From the NCBI GenBank assembly GCA_029204225.1, contig CM055096.1, positions 32,056,305 to 32,120,304 on the forward strand: a stretch of DNA of 64,000 nt. The letters are read 5' to 3'. Made by a program: the position numbers and the translations under genes. Under the pieces are notes generated by a model, which searched no databases, was not told the DNA's origin, and saw nothing but the letters and a program-made list of their open reading frames with translations. Source of the DNA: Diphasiastrum complanatum. Lineage: Eukaryota > Streptophyta > Lycopodiopsida > Lycopodiales > Lycopodiaceae. Positions 1-10,918 of this stretch are shown here, in pieces. Every line of letters begins with the position of its first letter. Position 1 is the stretch's first letter.

Positions 1-1205
1 GTTTTTTGCTTGTCACGTCTTATAATTTGTGAGCACTACTTGCCTTCTCCACTTTATGTGCATTGTAGCACCTGAGTCAACTGCCAAGTTATTGACAGCT
101 TGGTTTGATGTGCTAGCTTCAACTGCAGATACAATTTGTCTGAGATTTCTTCTACAGCCGAGTATGCTATCTTGAATCTCTATTCCTGCTTGGATGATTC
201 AGCGTAGTTGGCAGCGTCTTTTCTCACAAGATCAGCCAGCTTCTTTCTACATTCATACTCAAAATGCCCGTGCATTTTGCAGTAGTGACAAGCACCTTTC
301 TTCTTGTGGCTTGCATTTGGTCTTGAAAGATTTTCATGTCATTGCTTGTGAGGTCCTCATTGCCTTTGTTCTCCCTCTGGTCATTGATCCTTGGAACTAG
401 AACATTGGGGCTTACCCTTCCATGGATTATTACCCTTACGTTGGGGTGTACACGGCCTGCGTGTACATGGCCTGCTCAGGGCCGTCGGTCTTCTCAGCCT
501 CCTCCCTCATCATTTTTCTTCTCCCACTGCCTTCTCAGCTTCTATAAATGTCATGTTGGGCATTCTCATCAAGATCGTCCTCATAGACTAATAGGACATC
601 AGGAGGGCCTGTACAAAAAAATAGAATCCGTTGGACCTCAGGGACTTTGAACTGGTCCCCTGCAGCTGTTAGTTGCACAAAGAAGCTCTTCATTTCATTC
701 ATGAATTTCTGAAGATTACCTCCATCCCGTTTCATGCTGAGGAGCTAGCTTTCTAGGTGCAAGGCTTATGTCCCAATCTACTCTCATACTCTGCTTGTCA
801 CTTGTCTCATATGGATTTGCTTGTTTCGAATCCTTCACTGTTCACTGAAACCTTCTCAATGAAAGATAAGAATATCAGGGATGCTGCTTTGTGATCCCTC
901 TTGCACCAGTCAAAGATTGCCTCAGCATTATCAAGGGGCTTCTGATCAGTGCTGCCAATGAGTCGCCAAACTCCTTTGCTCTTCAATGTCATCTTCATTT
1001 TGTGCTTCGGGTATCTTTAGTTAGTGCCATCAATGATGATCGTTACTTCTGTATCAGGGTGGAAGCCATCGTCGAATGGTTCCCGGTAAGATCTATCAAG
1101 CAGATTTTTAACTGTGTCTAGTCTGGCTATGGTAAGATCTATCGAGCAGATTTTTTTACTGTGTCTAATCTGGCTCTGATTAAGATCGACCGGCTCTGCT
1201 ACCAT
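1..1205 (-). mobile_element. Ty1/Copia gag-protease remnant
   Basis: Read on the minus strand from about 1205 down, broken frames give a Copia gag (a stretch with KSKGVW and a UBN2-like body at 998-535). A CCHC zinc knuckle follows near 295-235 (C-H-Y-C ... H-F-E-Y-E-C), and then the aspartic protease start with the active-site motif D-S-G-A-T near 65-110. The order is that of Copia pol. Frames change near 1010, 800 and 530, so the copy is dead. The rest of pol would lie to the left of the window. Family assignment is from motif order; the element family is not known. Confidence 0.8.
1193..1204 (-). other. Degenerate Copia primer-binding site
   Basis: On the minus strand this reads TGGTAGCAGAGC, one base off TGGTATCAGAGC, the initiator-tRNA-Met primer-binding site seen several more times in this window. 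It sits just upstream of the gag remnant, as expected. Confidence 0.65.
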
Positions 1206-1217
1206 TTTTAAAAGGAA

Positions 1218-1739
1218 TGTATTGAAGGATCATATGCAGCTGCAGTTGAACTTGATTAACGTAAAACTATGAACAAATATTCGTGAATCACAGGTGCAAA
1301 GGCAGCTATTGCTGGCAGACACACAACACTAATTACTGGAAGATGAACACACTCTCAAAATGTAAGCTTGTAATAATCAAGAATGCAGACAAGTCTCCTA
1401 CAAAAACAAAACTTCTGCTGCAGGGAGAGTGACAAATTAATGCTCATTCTTTGTTTCTTTCTGTCATGGTCCTGTCTACATCGTGGTTTCCTTTATCGTG
1501 TCATCTTCGATAGATGACCCACTACACTTATTTGACGACCTGCAACCTCCTTGAGACCACTTCGTGATATGATTCGTCTCAGCAGCACTTTCTCTGACAA
1601 TTGTCAACGTCAATGACCTTTATGGGTACTTAACAGCCATGCAATATGCCCATTTATGGACTCATTATAACTATGTCACTGACTACATTATTTAGACTAA
1701 CAGCTGGAGGGTGAAAGTTAGTTGTTCACTATTCTCACA
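1218..1739 (-). repeat. Possible 5' LTR of the leftmost Copia
   Basis: The stretch lies just outside the primer-binding site. On the minus strand it starts TGTGAG and ends ATACA, fitting a TG...CA LTR of about 520 bp. No second copy is in the window, so the borders are guesses. Confidence 0.35.
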
Positions 1740-1954
1740 AGAAGGTCACTAAATAGAGGAAAACTTGTATTAATGTAAAAAGCTGATTACTTATACAAGA
1801 GGAGAGGAAGTTTCTCACATATGAGAAGCATTTTGCCAAATAATACAGGTCTAATGAGCCTAACCTTGGAGGTTGAAGGTGCATAGGCACAGTATGCAAA
1901 AGGTTCTGATAGCACTTACTCATGTTACAATATAAAATTCTAGTCACAGAAAGA

Positions 1955-3224
1955 TTAAGATTCGGTAATATGTTTTGCCAAAAAATAACCAGACTGGACT
2001 GCTGAAATTGCCAACACCACAAAGGTCAAGAAGCTAATGCTCACAGATGCTGCTGCAAGTGTGCAGAAACCACTCAATCCAGTACCTTTGCAAAGGGAAG
2101 GCCACAAATCACCACCTCCATTGTTGATCAAATTCACTAATGTGGCACCTGACGCAGAGGTTGCCACTACCAGGTATGCAAAAATCTGCACCAAATGCAA
2201 ACAGCACGTCATGAAGAGGAGTGGTGTAAATTTGAAATAGATAGAATGCTTCTATGACTTTGCCATGAATAGGTTTTCTTTGCAGCTACCAATCTCCAAG
2301 AAAAAAGCATTCTGTCCTTAGATTAGGTTCAGAAAGTACTCCTTCCTTCCAATGAAATTCTTCTCGTGTCGTTATCCTTCTACAAACTAATGACTGTATC
2401 CATCAGCTGTATTTATTGCAGAATCTCCAACCTGATCTCACACTAGTTTGGGATAAGCAGACCAAGCTACAGTATGTCATTACAACTCCATGGCTTTGTG
2501 GCCACACAAGTCTCAGAAAGATCGAGTACAATAGAGACCTGATCGAGAATGAAGCTGATGTACTCCGAAATTGGGGTGGACAGTAGGCTATGCCCTGCAA
2601 TAATGCTGATCAATGCCCCCAAAGTCTGTGCAAGAGAATATGCACATACCAGCGCATTTGCAGCAAGAACAGCTCTGCAAACCATTCATTTCTCTTAGCA
2701 CAGTTGATTCTAGCAATCACATCAGATGTGACGATGTTATGAGAAAGCATTCTTCTGAACTACGTTGAAAAAACTCTTAGTCTTCGAGACAAGAAGGAGA
2801 TTTTTCCATTAATAATCCCTCAACCCAGAAGATAGAAGTTGATCTGCCAACCAGACTGAGGGTGTGAAATGTAGAGCACAAGGGTTGTGAACATGGAATG
2901 ATGAGCTGAAACTTACTTTGTGGAGTCAGAATAGGAGTATTTGAGCTTGAGTATGAAGACGTTTCCTGCTTCGTCTGACAACAATGCAGACTTGCTATCG
3001 GAAACCATTGTTGCAAAGGCAATGACGCTCAGCACTACAGCGAGTATGCGTAGCACCAAATCTGTGAATCTCGAACAGCGACTCCTTGAGCTGCTTGCGC
3101 GTGCGTTTGAGGAAAGCGCCTTGGCTTCGTATGGAGATTCCATGTTAGATGCCACTCCATCAAATGATGTGGGATAATCACGCTTTAGTGCAAAGCCATC
3201 CATATTGTGTCCAAAGTTGCTCAT
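1955..3224 (-). CDS. CASP-like (Casparian strip membrane protein-like) protein
   Basis: Four-pass plasma-membrane protein of the CASP/CASPL family (MARVEL-like fold); family members mark membrane domains and, in roots, guide wall lignification. Three exons are readable: 3224-2917, 2674-2539 and 2185-1955. Donors are GTAAGT and GTCTCT; both acceptors are preceded by TGCAG. They join in frame into 224 residues with a normal stop, a typical family length. A hydrophilic N-terminus (1-50) precedes TM1 about 55-74, TM2 about 104-128, TM3 about 143-165 and TM4 about 190-213. TM3 carries the DQ...YL.VATSASGA pattern typical of the family. The start is the first ATG of the open frame. It looks intact and is probably a working gene; the subfamily was not determined. 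About 215 bp downstream without other features is likely 3' UTR. Confidence 0.88.
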
Positions 3225-4890
3225 TTTTTTTTCCCCACGCGCTCTCTCTTAGAGTATAGAGCTATGTTTTTCGAGCTTAAACAGATGCTGTATACAGCTC
3301 TAGTATAACTAGTCCTTATGAGCAAAAGAAAGGAGCTCAAGAACCTCTCTCTGTGCCTGACGTTGTATATTGCAATTTCTAGTGCAGCCCAGATGCTGTA
3401 AGAATCACACCTCTCGCTCGGAACTAAAATTCACCGTCGGATCTTAATGAACAACCTAGCTAGATGATGGATAAAACTCTTCTACAATCTGATCTGCTTC
3501 AACGGCCTGAAGCTCATACGCTTATTTCTCACTCGCTACCACAACGCATCGCTGATGATAGAGGGAAACAGAAAGCAGCTGCAGGATCAACACCGAGTGA
3601 TGTATGTGCGTTCAGACTTGTTGCTTTTCCCGCAACTCCAAAGCTAACACAGAAAGACTTGTTGTAAGAAGTAGAGATCAACTCCAAGCTTGCTTGTAGA
3701 GGCAGAGCTGCACACCCAACTGCGGCAATGATTCTTCGGGGCTCTTTGTGTCAGTACACAGTAGACGCAGCTCAAAGCTAAGCTAAGACACACCACAGCT
3801 CAGTTTCAGCTCCTCAGAGACGAGATAAGATGCATGGGTGTTTGATGATGCAGAAATAATTTACTGTATTTCAGAAGAAATTGAGGCAGATGTGGAATCA
3901 GAATAAAGGAAAGTGACGTTCAGGCAAAGCCGGAGAAGGAAAGAGAAGAAGAAGTCAGGAGTGAGTTGAGAATGGGTTTGAAGGAGGTGAGCTCGAGAAC
4001 TCTAAACCATTGGACTAGTGATTGAGTGAAGGCGAGAGAAAAAGAGACCAAACGGATATTTTCTTCTTTCTTCGTTTTTTTTTTTGGTTGCTTTAGGTTT
4101 TGTCTCAGCTCTCCATATAATATAATGTGTGTTGTTTTAAAGGCTCATCCATCATCCTAGACTAGACTAGACTAGACTAGATTGAACAAGAGTCACACAA
4201 CACATATTGTCATGAATATCTTGCTCTTAAAATCTGCGGGCTGTTGAACATTTTCAATCTGCTCCAAAACCGGGAAGGGTATATTTGAACCATCATTGTA
4301 CTGATAGTGGTGGGCTCCCAAAGATCTCAAATTGAAAAAATATGATAGCGCAACATAGCCATACATAGCTGAAGATTTTTCTTGCCATAGGACCCGTATG
4401 TGATTTTTATGAATGTTTTTGCTATGTAAAGATTGATTGAAAAATAATAATTTGACTTGGCATGTGTAAGTACATAAGAATGGATAAAGACTAGCCATAA
4501 TTTATGATGTGTATATGTAGCCTCAAATGAGAAGCCATGACCAAAGAACAAGAATTTTAAAACGAGATCTCAAAGTAGGGTGGTTCTTATGACCAAAAAA
4601 GAACAGTCCTAGTGACCACAAGAACGACCCTTGTGGCCACACGATCTTACGACCATGAGAAATGATGATCCATCAAGGGACTGGTAGATCAATTGAGATA
4701 TGGCATCCTCGCAAGTCTTGCCATGGGGCAAACAACTTTGATAAGTCTTGCCATTGTGCAATTAATAAAATGGCATGCATAAGAAATGAACATAATCAAA
4801 GAATTAAAACCATGTGAAATTATGATAAGTTCATATGGGTCTATAATTACACCAAATGTTAAGATGAGAATGTTGACTTGCATACATTTC
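3225..4890. other. Upstream region of the CASP-like gene; no other gene seen
   Basis: The first several hundred bases likely hold the 5' UTR and promoter of the CASP-like gene, with no element I can place with confidence. A short tandem repeat of ACTAG (about five units) lies at 4156-4181. Beyond it, 4190-4890 is AT-rich. A 101-codon minus-strand frame at 4498-4193 has no recognisable domain and is probably chance. Confidence 0.5.
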
Positions 4891-4899
4891 CCTCTACTT

Positions 4900-5470
4900 C
4901 AATGAGATGCATGCATGACTTGCATTAGATGCATGCATGAGTAGCATTCAAGAGATGAAGCAGATTCTAACATGTCACACGGTAGTTCGATCCCATGAGA
5001 GTAAGCATACAATCAGATTCACATACTATTATGATTCCGCAATTAACTCCAAGATCCATTAAGCCTAATCTCCAAGATCAAGCTTACTTGTCTCTCTCTC
5101 TCTCTTTTCTCTCACACAAATTGAAAGAAGATGCCAATCCAACATAAAACCAAATAACATAAATATAGCAATAACACATGAGAGATCCAGGAGCAAGAGA
5201 GGAAGCAAGGACATTGAGCATAAAAAATGAATTACAAAGCACTATATATAGTGGATTTCAGAGCACTTGGCCTCAATGGCTATTGGCCAATTCCTACCTC
5301 CCTTCTTATTTGAATTTGAAAATAAGTGGGAACCCACTTTTATCAACTAACTTGACTATTAGGCCTTGAGAGACTTAATTGGCCTAGAAGTCCTTTTATT
5401 AACAACTAATCAATCAATTAACCATGTGATCATTGAACTTACACACGCAGGATGCCAATTCCCTCACACT
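4900..5470 (-). repeat. Gypsy-type LTR copy (partner of 15499-16130)
   Basis: A run of matches in the same order links this stretch with 15560-16100. Shared parts are the GTCAC..CG/GTAG..CCCATGAGAG block, a CT-rich run, CATGAGAGAT, AGGACATT, TATAGT, an AACCCACTTT/AACCCAACTTT block, CTAACTTGAC, TTAGGCC and a final TCCTTTTATT. Both lie in the same direction. The right copy adjoins a primer-binding-like site and gag, so I read this one as the other LTR (3') of the same old minus-strand Gypsy element. The edges are uncertain. Confidence 0.55.
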
Positions 5471-5506
5471 TATTTACTACTGTAGATCTCTGATTAGCTT
5501 GGTATA

Positions 5507-6036
5507 TGTTGATACCCCGCAATCCTCCGAAAATATATTACACACACACACACACACACATGCTTGTGTATAACGTAGATGAATGCTTGTTGTGATTTGA
5601 ATGTACTTCATTGTTGTTTGATAACAATTGTTCACTCACTCTCATCAGAACACGGACGTCTACTACTCCTCAGTTTCTGATCAGACGATGGCTGTCTTTG
5701 ACGCCTGAGGAACTTGCGCTGTCATACTGCTCTTTCAATCTATTTTAGAACTAAACTTCTGATTAAATCCATTTTCAGTAATACCACACACAAACTATTT
5801 CTAATCTCTTCGGTGGACTATACTCATTTTGGTTTTTGTGAGTATGAATTAATTTATAAGATCCTATTGGACAACAGAACGTTTGAGCTGTGATTATACT
5901 TAGCATAAACATTCTATTAGATTATTCTTGCATCTAGCAGCCCATTGCAACGAGAGAGCTGTCCTGCAAATATTCCTGCTCTCTTCTCCTTTTGCATTCT
6001 CCATAGTCCCTTGCCCCATCAGATTGGTATCAGAGC
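5507..6036 (+). repeat. 5' LTR and primer-binding site of Copia-1
   Basis: The primer-binding site TGGTATCAGAGC is exact at 6025-6036. The LTR ends CCCCATCA at 6021. The same ending and site occur in reverse at 21717-21745, before a gag of the same family. The left edge (TGTTGATACC at 5507) is a guess. A CA microsatellite lies at 5541-5560. Confidence 0.6.
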
Positions 6037-6089
6037 GTAGCTCAAATAAACCGAGAGATTAAGTTTGTTCTATTTGTATTACTATTAAC

Positions 6090-6740
6090 ATGTCTCATAT
6101 TAGTAACTCTTCGTCATCATCCAACGAGGTTAAAGTCATTGACAAGTTCAATGGATCTAACTTCTACATCTGGAAGTTAAAACTCCGGATGATGTTGATA
6201 GATAGAGATCTTTGGGATGTAGTAGAAGGTTTTGACCTAAAACCAGAAGATGGTGATCAATCAAAAGCATGGAAGATCAAAGATCAAAAAGCCTTAGCAT
6301 GTATCACACTCAATCTGGCCGACTCCCTAATATCCCATGTTACCACATGCAAAACCTGCATTAGATTTGTTATCAAATCTCTATGAGACTCATGGTGTAA
6401 CCACTAGATTACATCTTAGAAGGAAGTTCTTTACTCTTAACATGTCTGATTCTACTGCCATCCCTTCTCACATCAACAGCTTCAAATCTTTAATGGCTTA
6501 GTTATCAGTTGTAGGATGTGTTATTCAAGATGATGATGTCGTTATGACCTTGCTTTCTTCTCTTCCAAAGTCGTATAAACACTTTTGTGGGGATGATCTC
6601 TACACAACCCGACCTCACTCTTTAAAAGGTGATCGGTCATCTACTTCAAGAAGAAATGCGAAGAAAGACCAGCGGCCTGTCCATCAAAGACAAGTCCTTG
6701 GCCCTATACACCAAGAAAAAAGACTATTCCAAGGGTTACA
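6090..6740 (+). mobile_element. Copia-1 gag (5' part), cut at an inversion breakpoint
   Basis: Starts at the ATG 54 bases after the primer-binding site. It encodes a serine-rich start, then a UBN2/DUF4219-like gag with NFYIWKLKLRM and DLWDVVEG. Nearly the same protein is encoded at 21688-21275 (minus), and the later gag part matches 47360-47640. A frame break near 6375 and stops show decay. Similarity to the 47.6 kb copy stops at about 6740, just before the zinc knuckle. The missing continuation (zinc knuckle, protease, integrase) is on the opposite strand at 10918-10190. From 6741 the sequence is Gypsy. Confidence 0.8.
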
Positions 6741-7114
6741 AAGTTCTATCGTTGTAATCCTAATGTTGCGGATTTGATAAAAAAAGAACTTTAGAGATTG
6801 CTTGACGTTGATTTCATTTACGAGATCGAGCAAACCGAATGGATCTCACCATTGTCATTGTTCCTAAGAAGAATGGGAAATTGATAATTAGCGTGAATCT
6901 CAAGGCTTTGAACAAAGTGACGAGGAAGGATCACTATCCGTTACCTTTTACTGAAAGCATTTTGGATTGCCTTGCTGGAGCGGAAGCTTATAGTTTCCTA
7001 GATGGATTTAGTGGTTACAACCAGGTTAAGATTGCACCTGCCGATCGTCACAAACCCGCTTTTGCAAAAGAATGGGGCACCTATGCTTACAAAGTAATGT
7101 CGTTTGGACTCTGA
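6741..7114 (+). mobile_element. Ty3/Gypsy reverse transcriptase, N-terminal part
   Basis: The frame, with a TAG near 6793, carries the usual Gypsy RT start: NPNVADLIKKEL, then IVPKKNGK, LNKVT, D-HYPLPF, FSGYNQ and the FGL block at the end. It stops at 7114 with TGA and jumps straight to integrase. The YVDD-containing half of RT and RNase H are therefore deleted. The preceding linker (ending PLVPDA) lies on the minus strand at 10919, which places an inversion breakpoint at each site. Confidence 0.85.
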
Positions 7115-7139
7115 AACGCACTTTGCATTTTGCATCTGG

Positions 7140-7994
7140 TTTTATCGCAAGCACCGTTTGAAAAATGGGGACCGGATTATGTTGGTCCTATTCATCCTTC
7201 CGTGCAAGAATCTCAAGCCAGATACATTATCATAGCAACTGATTATATGACCAAGTGAGTTGAAGCCAAAGCTGTCAAAGTTGATGATGCGAAATCTACG
7301 GCCAAGTTTATCTATGAAAATATTATAATCAGATTTGGATGTCCGATCGAGATTGTCAGTGACCGGGGTACACACTTTGTTAATCAAACAATAAAGTGTT
7401 TACTGGAAGATTTTTTTTGTTATACATAGATTTAGTACTCCTTACTATCCCAGAGGGAATGGCCAAGCTGAATCTTCCAATAAGATTATCTGCACCATTA
7501 TGACAAAGACAGTTGAAGCAAGTCGGTCTGATTGGGAACATAAACTGTATGCAACATTATGGGCATTCAGAACCACTTACAAAAATAGTACAAATCAAAC
7601 ACCCTTTCAACTGGTTTATGGTCAAGATGCTGTCATGCCAATTGAACTTTTAATCCCATCTTTACGCATAGCGACAACAGAACAATTAAATGATGATAAG
7701 TCTTTACAACTCCGTCATGAAGCGTTGCACAAATTATGTGAAACCCGACTGATGGCAGTTCATGCATTAGCAGCAGAGAAAGCCCGCCGCAAGGCATGGC
7801 ACGATCGTCGATTGCACAAAAAGGATCTGAAAGTAGGAGATCTTGCATTGATGTACAAAACCAAGCTGATCAAGGGAAAATTAAAGTTTACTGGTGAAGG
7901 CCCGTATAAAGTGAAGGAAATTCTGAACTATGGCATAGTAATTCTTGAGCACTTGGATAGAAAACAATTTGATACTCCGGTGAATGGCAGCTGA
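7140..7994 (+). mobile_element. Ty3/Gypsy integrase remnant
   Basis: The integrase core is seen in broken frames from 7150 (W-G-PDYVGPI, ATDYMTK, VSDRG-HFVNQ). The open frame 7500-7994 (164 codons) follows with the core end (LWAFRTTYK, TPFQLVYG..AVMPIE) and a C-terminal part (KVGDLAL, KLKFTGEGPYKV). Of the catalytic triad, the two Asp are visible in DYMTK and SDRG; the Glu region is frameshifted near 7440. It is followed by about 500 bp of GCGAAGG-rich spacer and then the ORF at 8695. Confidence 0.85.
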
Positions 7995-8500
7995 TTATGC
8001 AAGTTTTGGCAGCGGGCTCCGCCAGTTCAGTAAACTTGATCTCAAGCAAAAGTCAGAAAAGTCATCAGCATGAGAAAAAGGAAGAACAGTATTTTTGATG
8101 GAAAATGACTACACTGTTTTTGGTCAGATTTGGCCTATACAGTATCAAAAACCTTCGCTGAGCTCTCAGACTATACATCCACTTTAGATTTATCTAATTT
8201 GAGGTAGGCGAAGGTTCTTGTCCAGGAAAAATCCATTTTTGGAGCTAGGCGAATGATCAGTAGTATGCCATTTTGGGAACCTTTGCCGAGCACCTTACTC
8301 TCATTATGAACCTTCGCTGATATGCTAGATGGTCTTAAAATGTCAAAATTAAATTGGCCATAGGTTCAGTTTTTGGAAAAATGTATTTATGACATTACTT
8401 GGGCGAAGGTTCATCCTTCGCCAGCCCTGGAAAACGTTCGCCTGATAGGTTCGGATACCCAGAAACCTTCGCCGAGATTTTTATAGCCTATTCTCATAGT
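7995..8500 (+). repeat. Spacer with scattered GCGAAGGTTC motifs
   Basis: Non-coding. The motif GCGAAGGTTC or its complement recurs with changes at least six times (for example near 8208, 8265, 8323, 8402 and 8464). The same motif family fills 14530-15170 at the other end of the Gypsy, which supports both being parts of one element. Confidence 0.6.
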
Positions 8501-8694
8501 ACTGTACATGCCTGCAAATTTCGGTTCAGAAATGATCAGCCAAACTAGTATTCAGTGTAATGGACCCACCAAATTCACCTATAAGTCGGCCGAATTCGAT
8601 TCATTCCTCACTTGTGCTAGTGAAGCTCTTGCAAAATTTTTTGGTGACCAAAGCCTTCCAAACTTCCTGAACTTACATTTCATTTCTGATCATC

Positions 8695-9525
8695 ATGTCT
8701 TCCGCAAATACTTCTCAGTCTCCGCGTTATACTATCAATCGTGATGTCCCATCTGCAACAGACATCATGGTACTTCCTAGCACAAGCATGTTCACTCAGT
8801 GGATGACCCTTGCAGAGCCTCTGCTGCAATGGGTATTCATGAGAGAGCCTTTTCTAGAGAATCAACATGGATTTCATCACTCTTGCTTTCAGTATGTGGA
8901 AGGAAGAGAAATCCAAATTATGTGGAAGGAAGAGAAATCCAAATTTTATATCACCTTTCAGGGAGCAACACACAAGGTGCGCGTCACTGAGGCCACCCCT
9001 TTTGCCATAGGTATAGCATCTGGAACACAGGCCTCACCCAATCATAAGCAGGTCAAACAGGCCATAAAGCCTTACATCGACCTCACCAATGATTTGCACT
9101 GGACCAACGACGGATACCTCCTTGATGCCATCACTGAGCCTTCCATATACGCTGCTGCCCAGCTACTGAACAACTTCCTGATGGTTGGTAACCTCAGAAA
9201 AGGCCGCATCACTTCACAGATCCTCCATAGGATAGTTGACTCCCATACCAAGTTAGCCAAAGCCTCTCTTGAACCATATAACTGGTTCAAGACTATTTCT
9301 GGTGAGCTCAAACGAGCTATTAAGAGCAATACTAAGCAGCAGTTCGTTGCTGGTTCTATGTTGTCTCTTCTAGCCGCCTCTCACTTGGAAAACAAAATTC
9401 AAAGAATACCCACTACAAAATTGGTGATAAAAAGTGTCAAAAATGATGGAGTAGTAGGGTGTTGGACAGCAGCTACCAAATCTACAAAAACAATGAAAAT
9501 CTGGCAAAAAAATCAACAAAAGTGA
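8695..9525 (+). CDS. Unrecognised 276-residue ORF downstream of Gypsy integrase
   Basis: A complete frame from ATG 8695 to TGA, in the same direction as the Gypsy integrase 0.7 kb upstream. I recognise no domain: no signal peptide, no zinc knuckle, no catalytic motif. It is mostly soluble in character, with helix-like stretches (residues about 120-235). A perfect or near-perfect 26-27 bp duplication (GTGGAAGGAAGAGAAATCC twice, 8892-8945) repeats a nine-residue segment in frame. Its place after pol suggests an additional ORF of the Gypsy element, as some plant Gypsy lineages carry; that is inference. It could also be a captured host fragment. Confidence 0.5.
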   Translation: MSSANTSQSPRYTINRDVPSATDIMVLPSTSMFTQWMTLAEPLLQWVFMREPFLENQHGFHHSCFQYVEGREIQIMWKEEKSKFYITFQGATHKVRVTEATPFAIGIASGTQASPNHKQVKQAIKPYIDLTNDLHWTNDGYLLDAITEPSIYAAAQLLNNFLMVGNLRKGRITSQILHRIVDSHTKLAKASLEPYNWFKTISGELKRAIKSNTKQQFVAGSMLSLLAASHLENKIQRIPTTKLVIKSVKNDGVVGCWTAATKSTKTMKIWQKNQQK

Positions 9526-9803
9526 TCTGGACAGTCTGCAAACAAGCTGGACTTAGGCGCCAAAAATAATTTGCCAATTTTTTTTTTTTGGCCAACAAAT
9601 TTAGTGGAAGTACTTCTGCTAACTGTCCGCTAAAGCTCTACCAAGGAAAATGCCCTGATGAGAGCTGGTCCTCCAGACTGTGCTAAATGTTGCTGAAGCA
9701 AAGAGATGAAAGTCCTCAACAAATAGAGAAAGAAAAAAAAATCAACAAGGAAAATGGGCTCCCGATCAGAAAATCAGATCTAAAATTCAACAATCAGGAA
9801 AGT

Positions 9804-10190
9804 GCTCTGATACCAAGTTACAAGCTAAGATTCACTAGCTGTGCTAGAAAGCAGGAGTTAAGCTAGAAAGCAGGAAGAGAGAATGCTTAAGGAGGCTAAA
9901 GAGGAGCAATCATCATAAATTGAATAAAGGAATACAATGTTGCCCTACATATACCCTCTCCTTGAATCAAATAGAGGATTCAAAAAAGGGAGGGAATAGG
10001 ATTTGGAGGAAAAATAGTGCGCCCTCCCAATAGGAGGACCCCCACTCTAAATCAACGTGACCAAGTCCCAAAAATATGACCAAATAGGGCCCAAGGCCAG
10101 TGTATGAATAAAAGGGCCCTTAGGCCTGCTTATGCATAATAACGAATAAAAGAATGGATGCGACAAATGTAATGAGCCAAAGCCAAGTCC
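9804..10190 (-). repeat. Copia LTR with primer-binding site
   Basis: The primer-binding site TGGTATCAGAGC reads exactly on the minus strand at 9815-9804. The 375 bp beyond it (to about 10190) looks like an LTR: CT-rich downstream part, a TATATG run, and paired AGAAAGCAGGA direct repeats near 9850-9872. It abuts the end of the Copia-1 integrase fragment. The 270 bp on its lower side (9530-9803) would be leader; no gag follows. Confidence 0.5.
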
Positions 10191-10918
10191 ATAACTCTAG
10201 AAACAAATACTACATTGGTGGATGGATCATAAACTTTATAAGCTTTATGTTCATCAGGATAGCCAATGAAAATACATTTATTTGTCCTATGATCTATCTT
10301 CTTCCTAAGCTGTTTAGAAATGTGAACAAAGCATACACAACCAAAGATTTTTAAATGGCTGACACTAGGCTTGTGTCCATGCCAAACTTCATAAAGAGTT
10401 TTGTTGTTGACGGCTTTGGTGCTGGATCTGTTCTGTAAGTAACAGCCTGTGGCAATAGCTTCTACCTAGAACTTCGTAGATAGGTGCGCTTGATGTAGCA
10501 TGGATCTGGCTGAGTTGAGAAGAGTTCGATTATTCCTTCCTACAATCCCGTTCTATTGAGGTGAATAAGAAGTGGTGAACTGTCTTCTAATACCATGTCA
10601 AGCCATGTAGTCGGACATCTCCATACTCGGTAAACCATTCCTTGCAAGCCATGTGTTGGGTAGCACCGCTGTCTAGGTACCACCTATCATGGTCTTCATT
10701 GCCACTGTTGTAAGCCATTAACAAGTGTGTATCTTGGTCCTTGAATTCTGCCACGTTGGAGGAGTCTGGCTGTTGTTGTTGTTGCTTCTTTGCCTCATTG
10801 TAGATGCGGATACGACACTCCTTGATGTCTGATTGGCTCTCTTGCAATATCTGCAGAAAAGTTTTTTACTTGATCCACTATTCTCAGCTTGAGTATGAGG
10901 GTTCTGCTGTTGCACTGC
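10190..10918 (-). mobile_element. Copia-1 zinc knuckle, protease and integrase fragment
   Basis: Read on the minus strand: zinc knuckle start CRYCKRAN, a glutamine run, then the protease motif WYLDSGATQHM near 10660. The frame then jumps at about 10630 to the middle of the integrase core (MSDYM ... RRQFTTSYSPQ) and on to the GCHLKIFG-like part and SRV end near 10196. Against the sister copy at 47.6-49.0 kb the jump removes about 0.66 kb (end of protease and integrase N-terminus). This is the continuation of the gag at 6090-6740. Confidence 0.82.

Noticed and set aside
1735-2022. 95-codon minus-strand ORF beside the CASP-like gene
   Set aside because: Overlaps exon 3 in another frame and runs into the 3' UTR; no domain.
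4193-4551. Two overlapping minus-strand ORFs upstream of the CASP-like gene
   Set aside because: No domain, composition typical of AT-rich chance frames.
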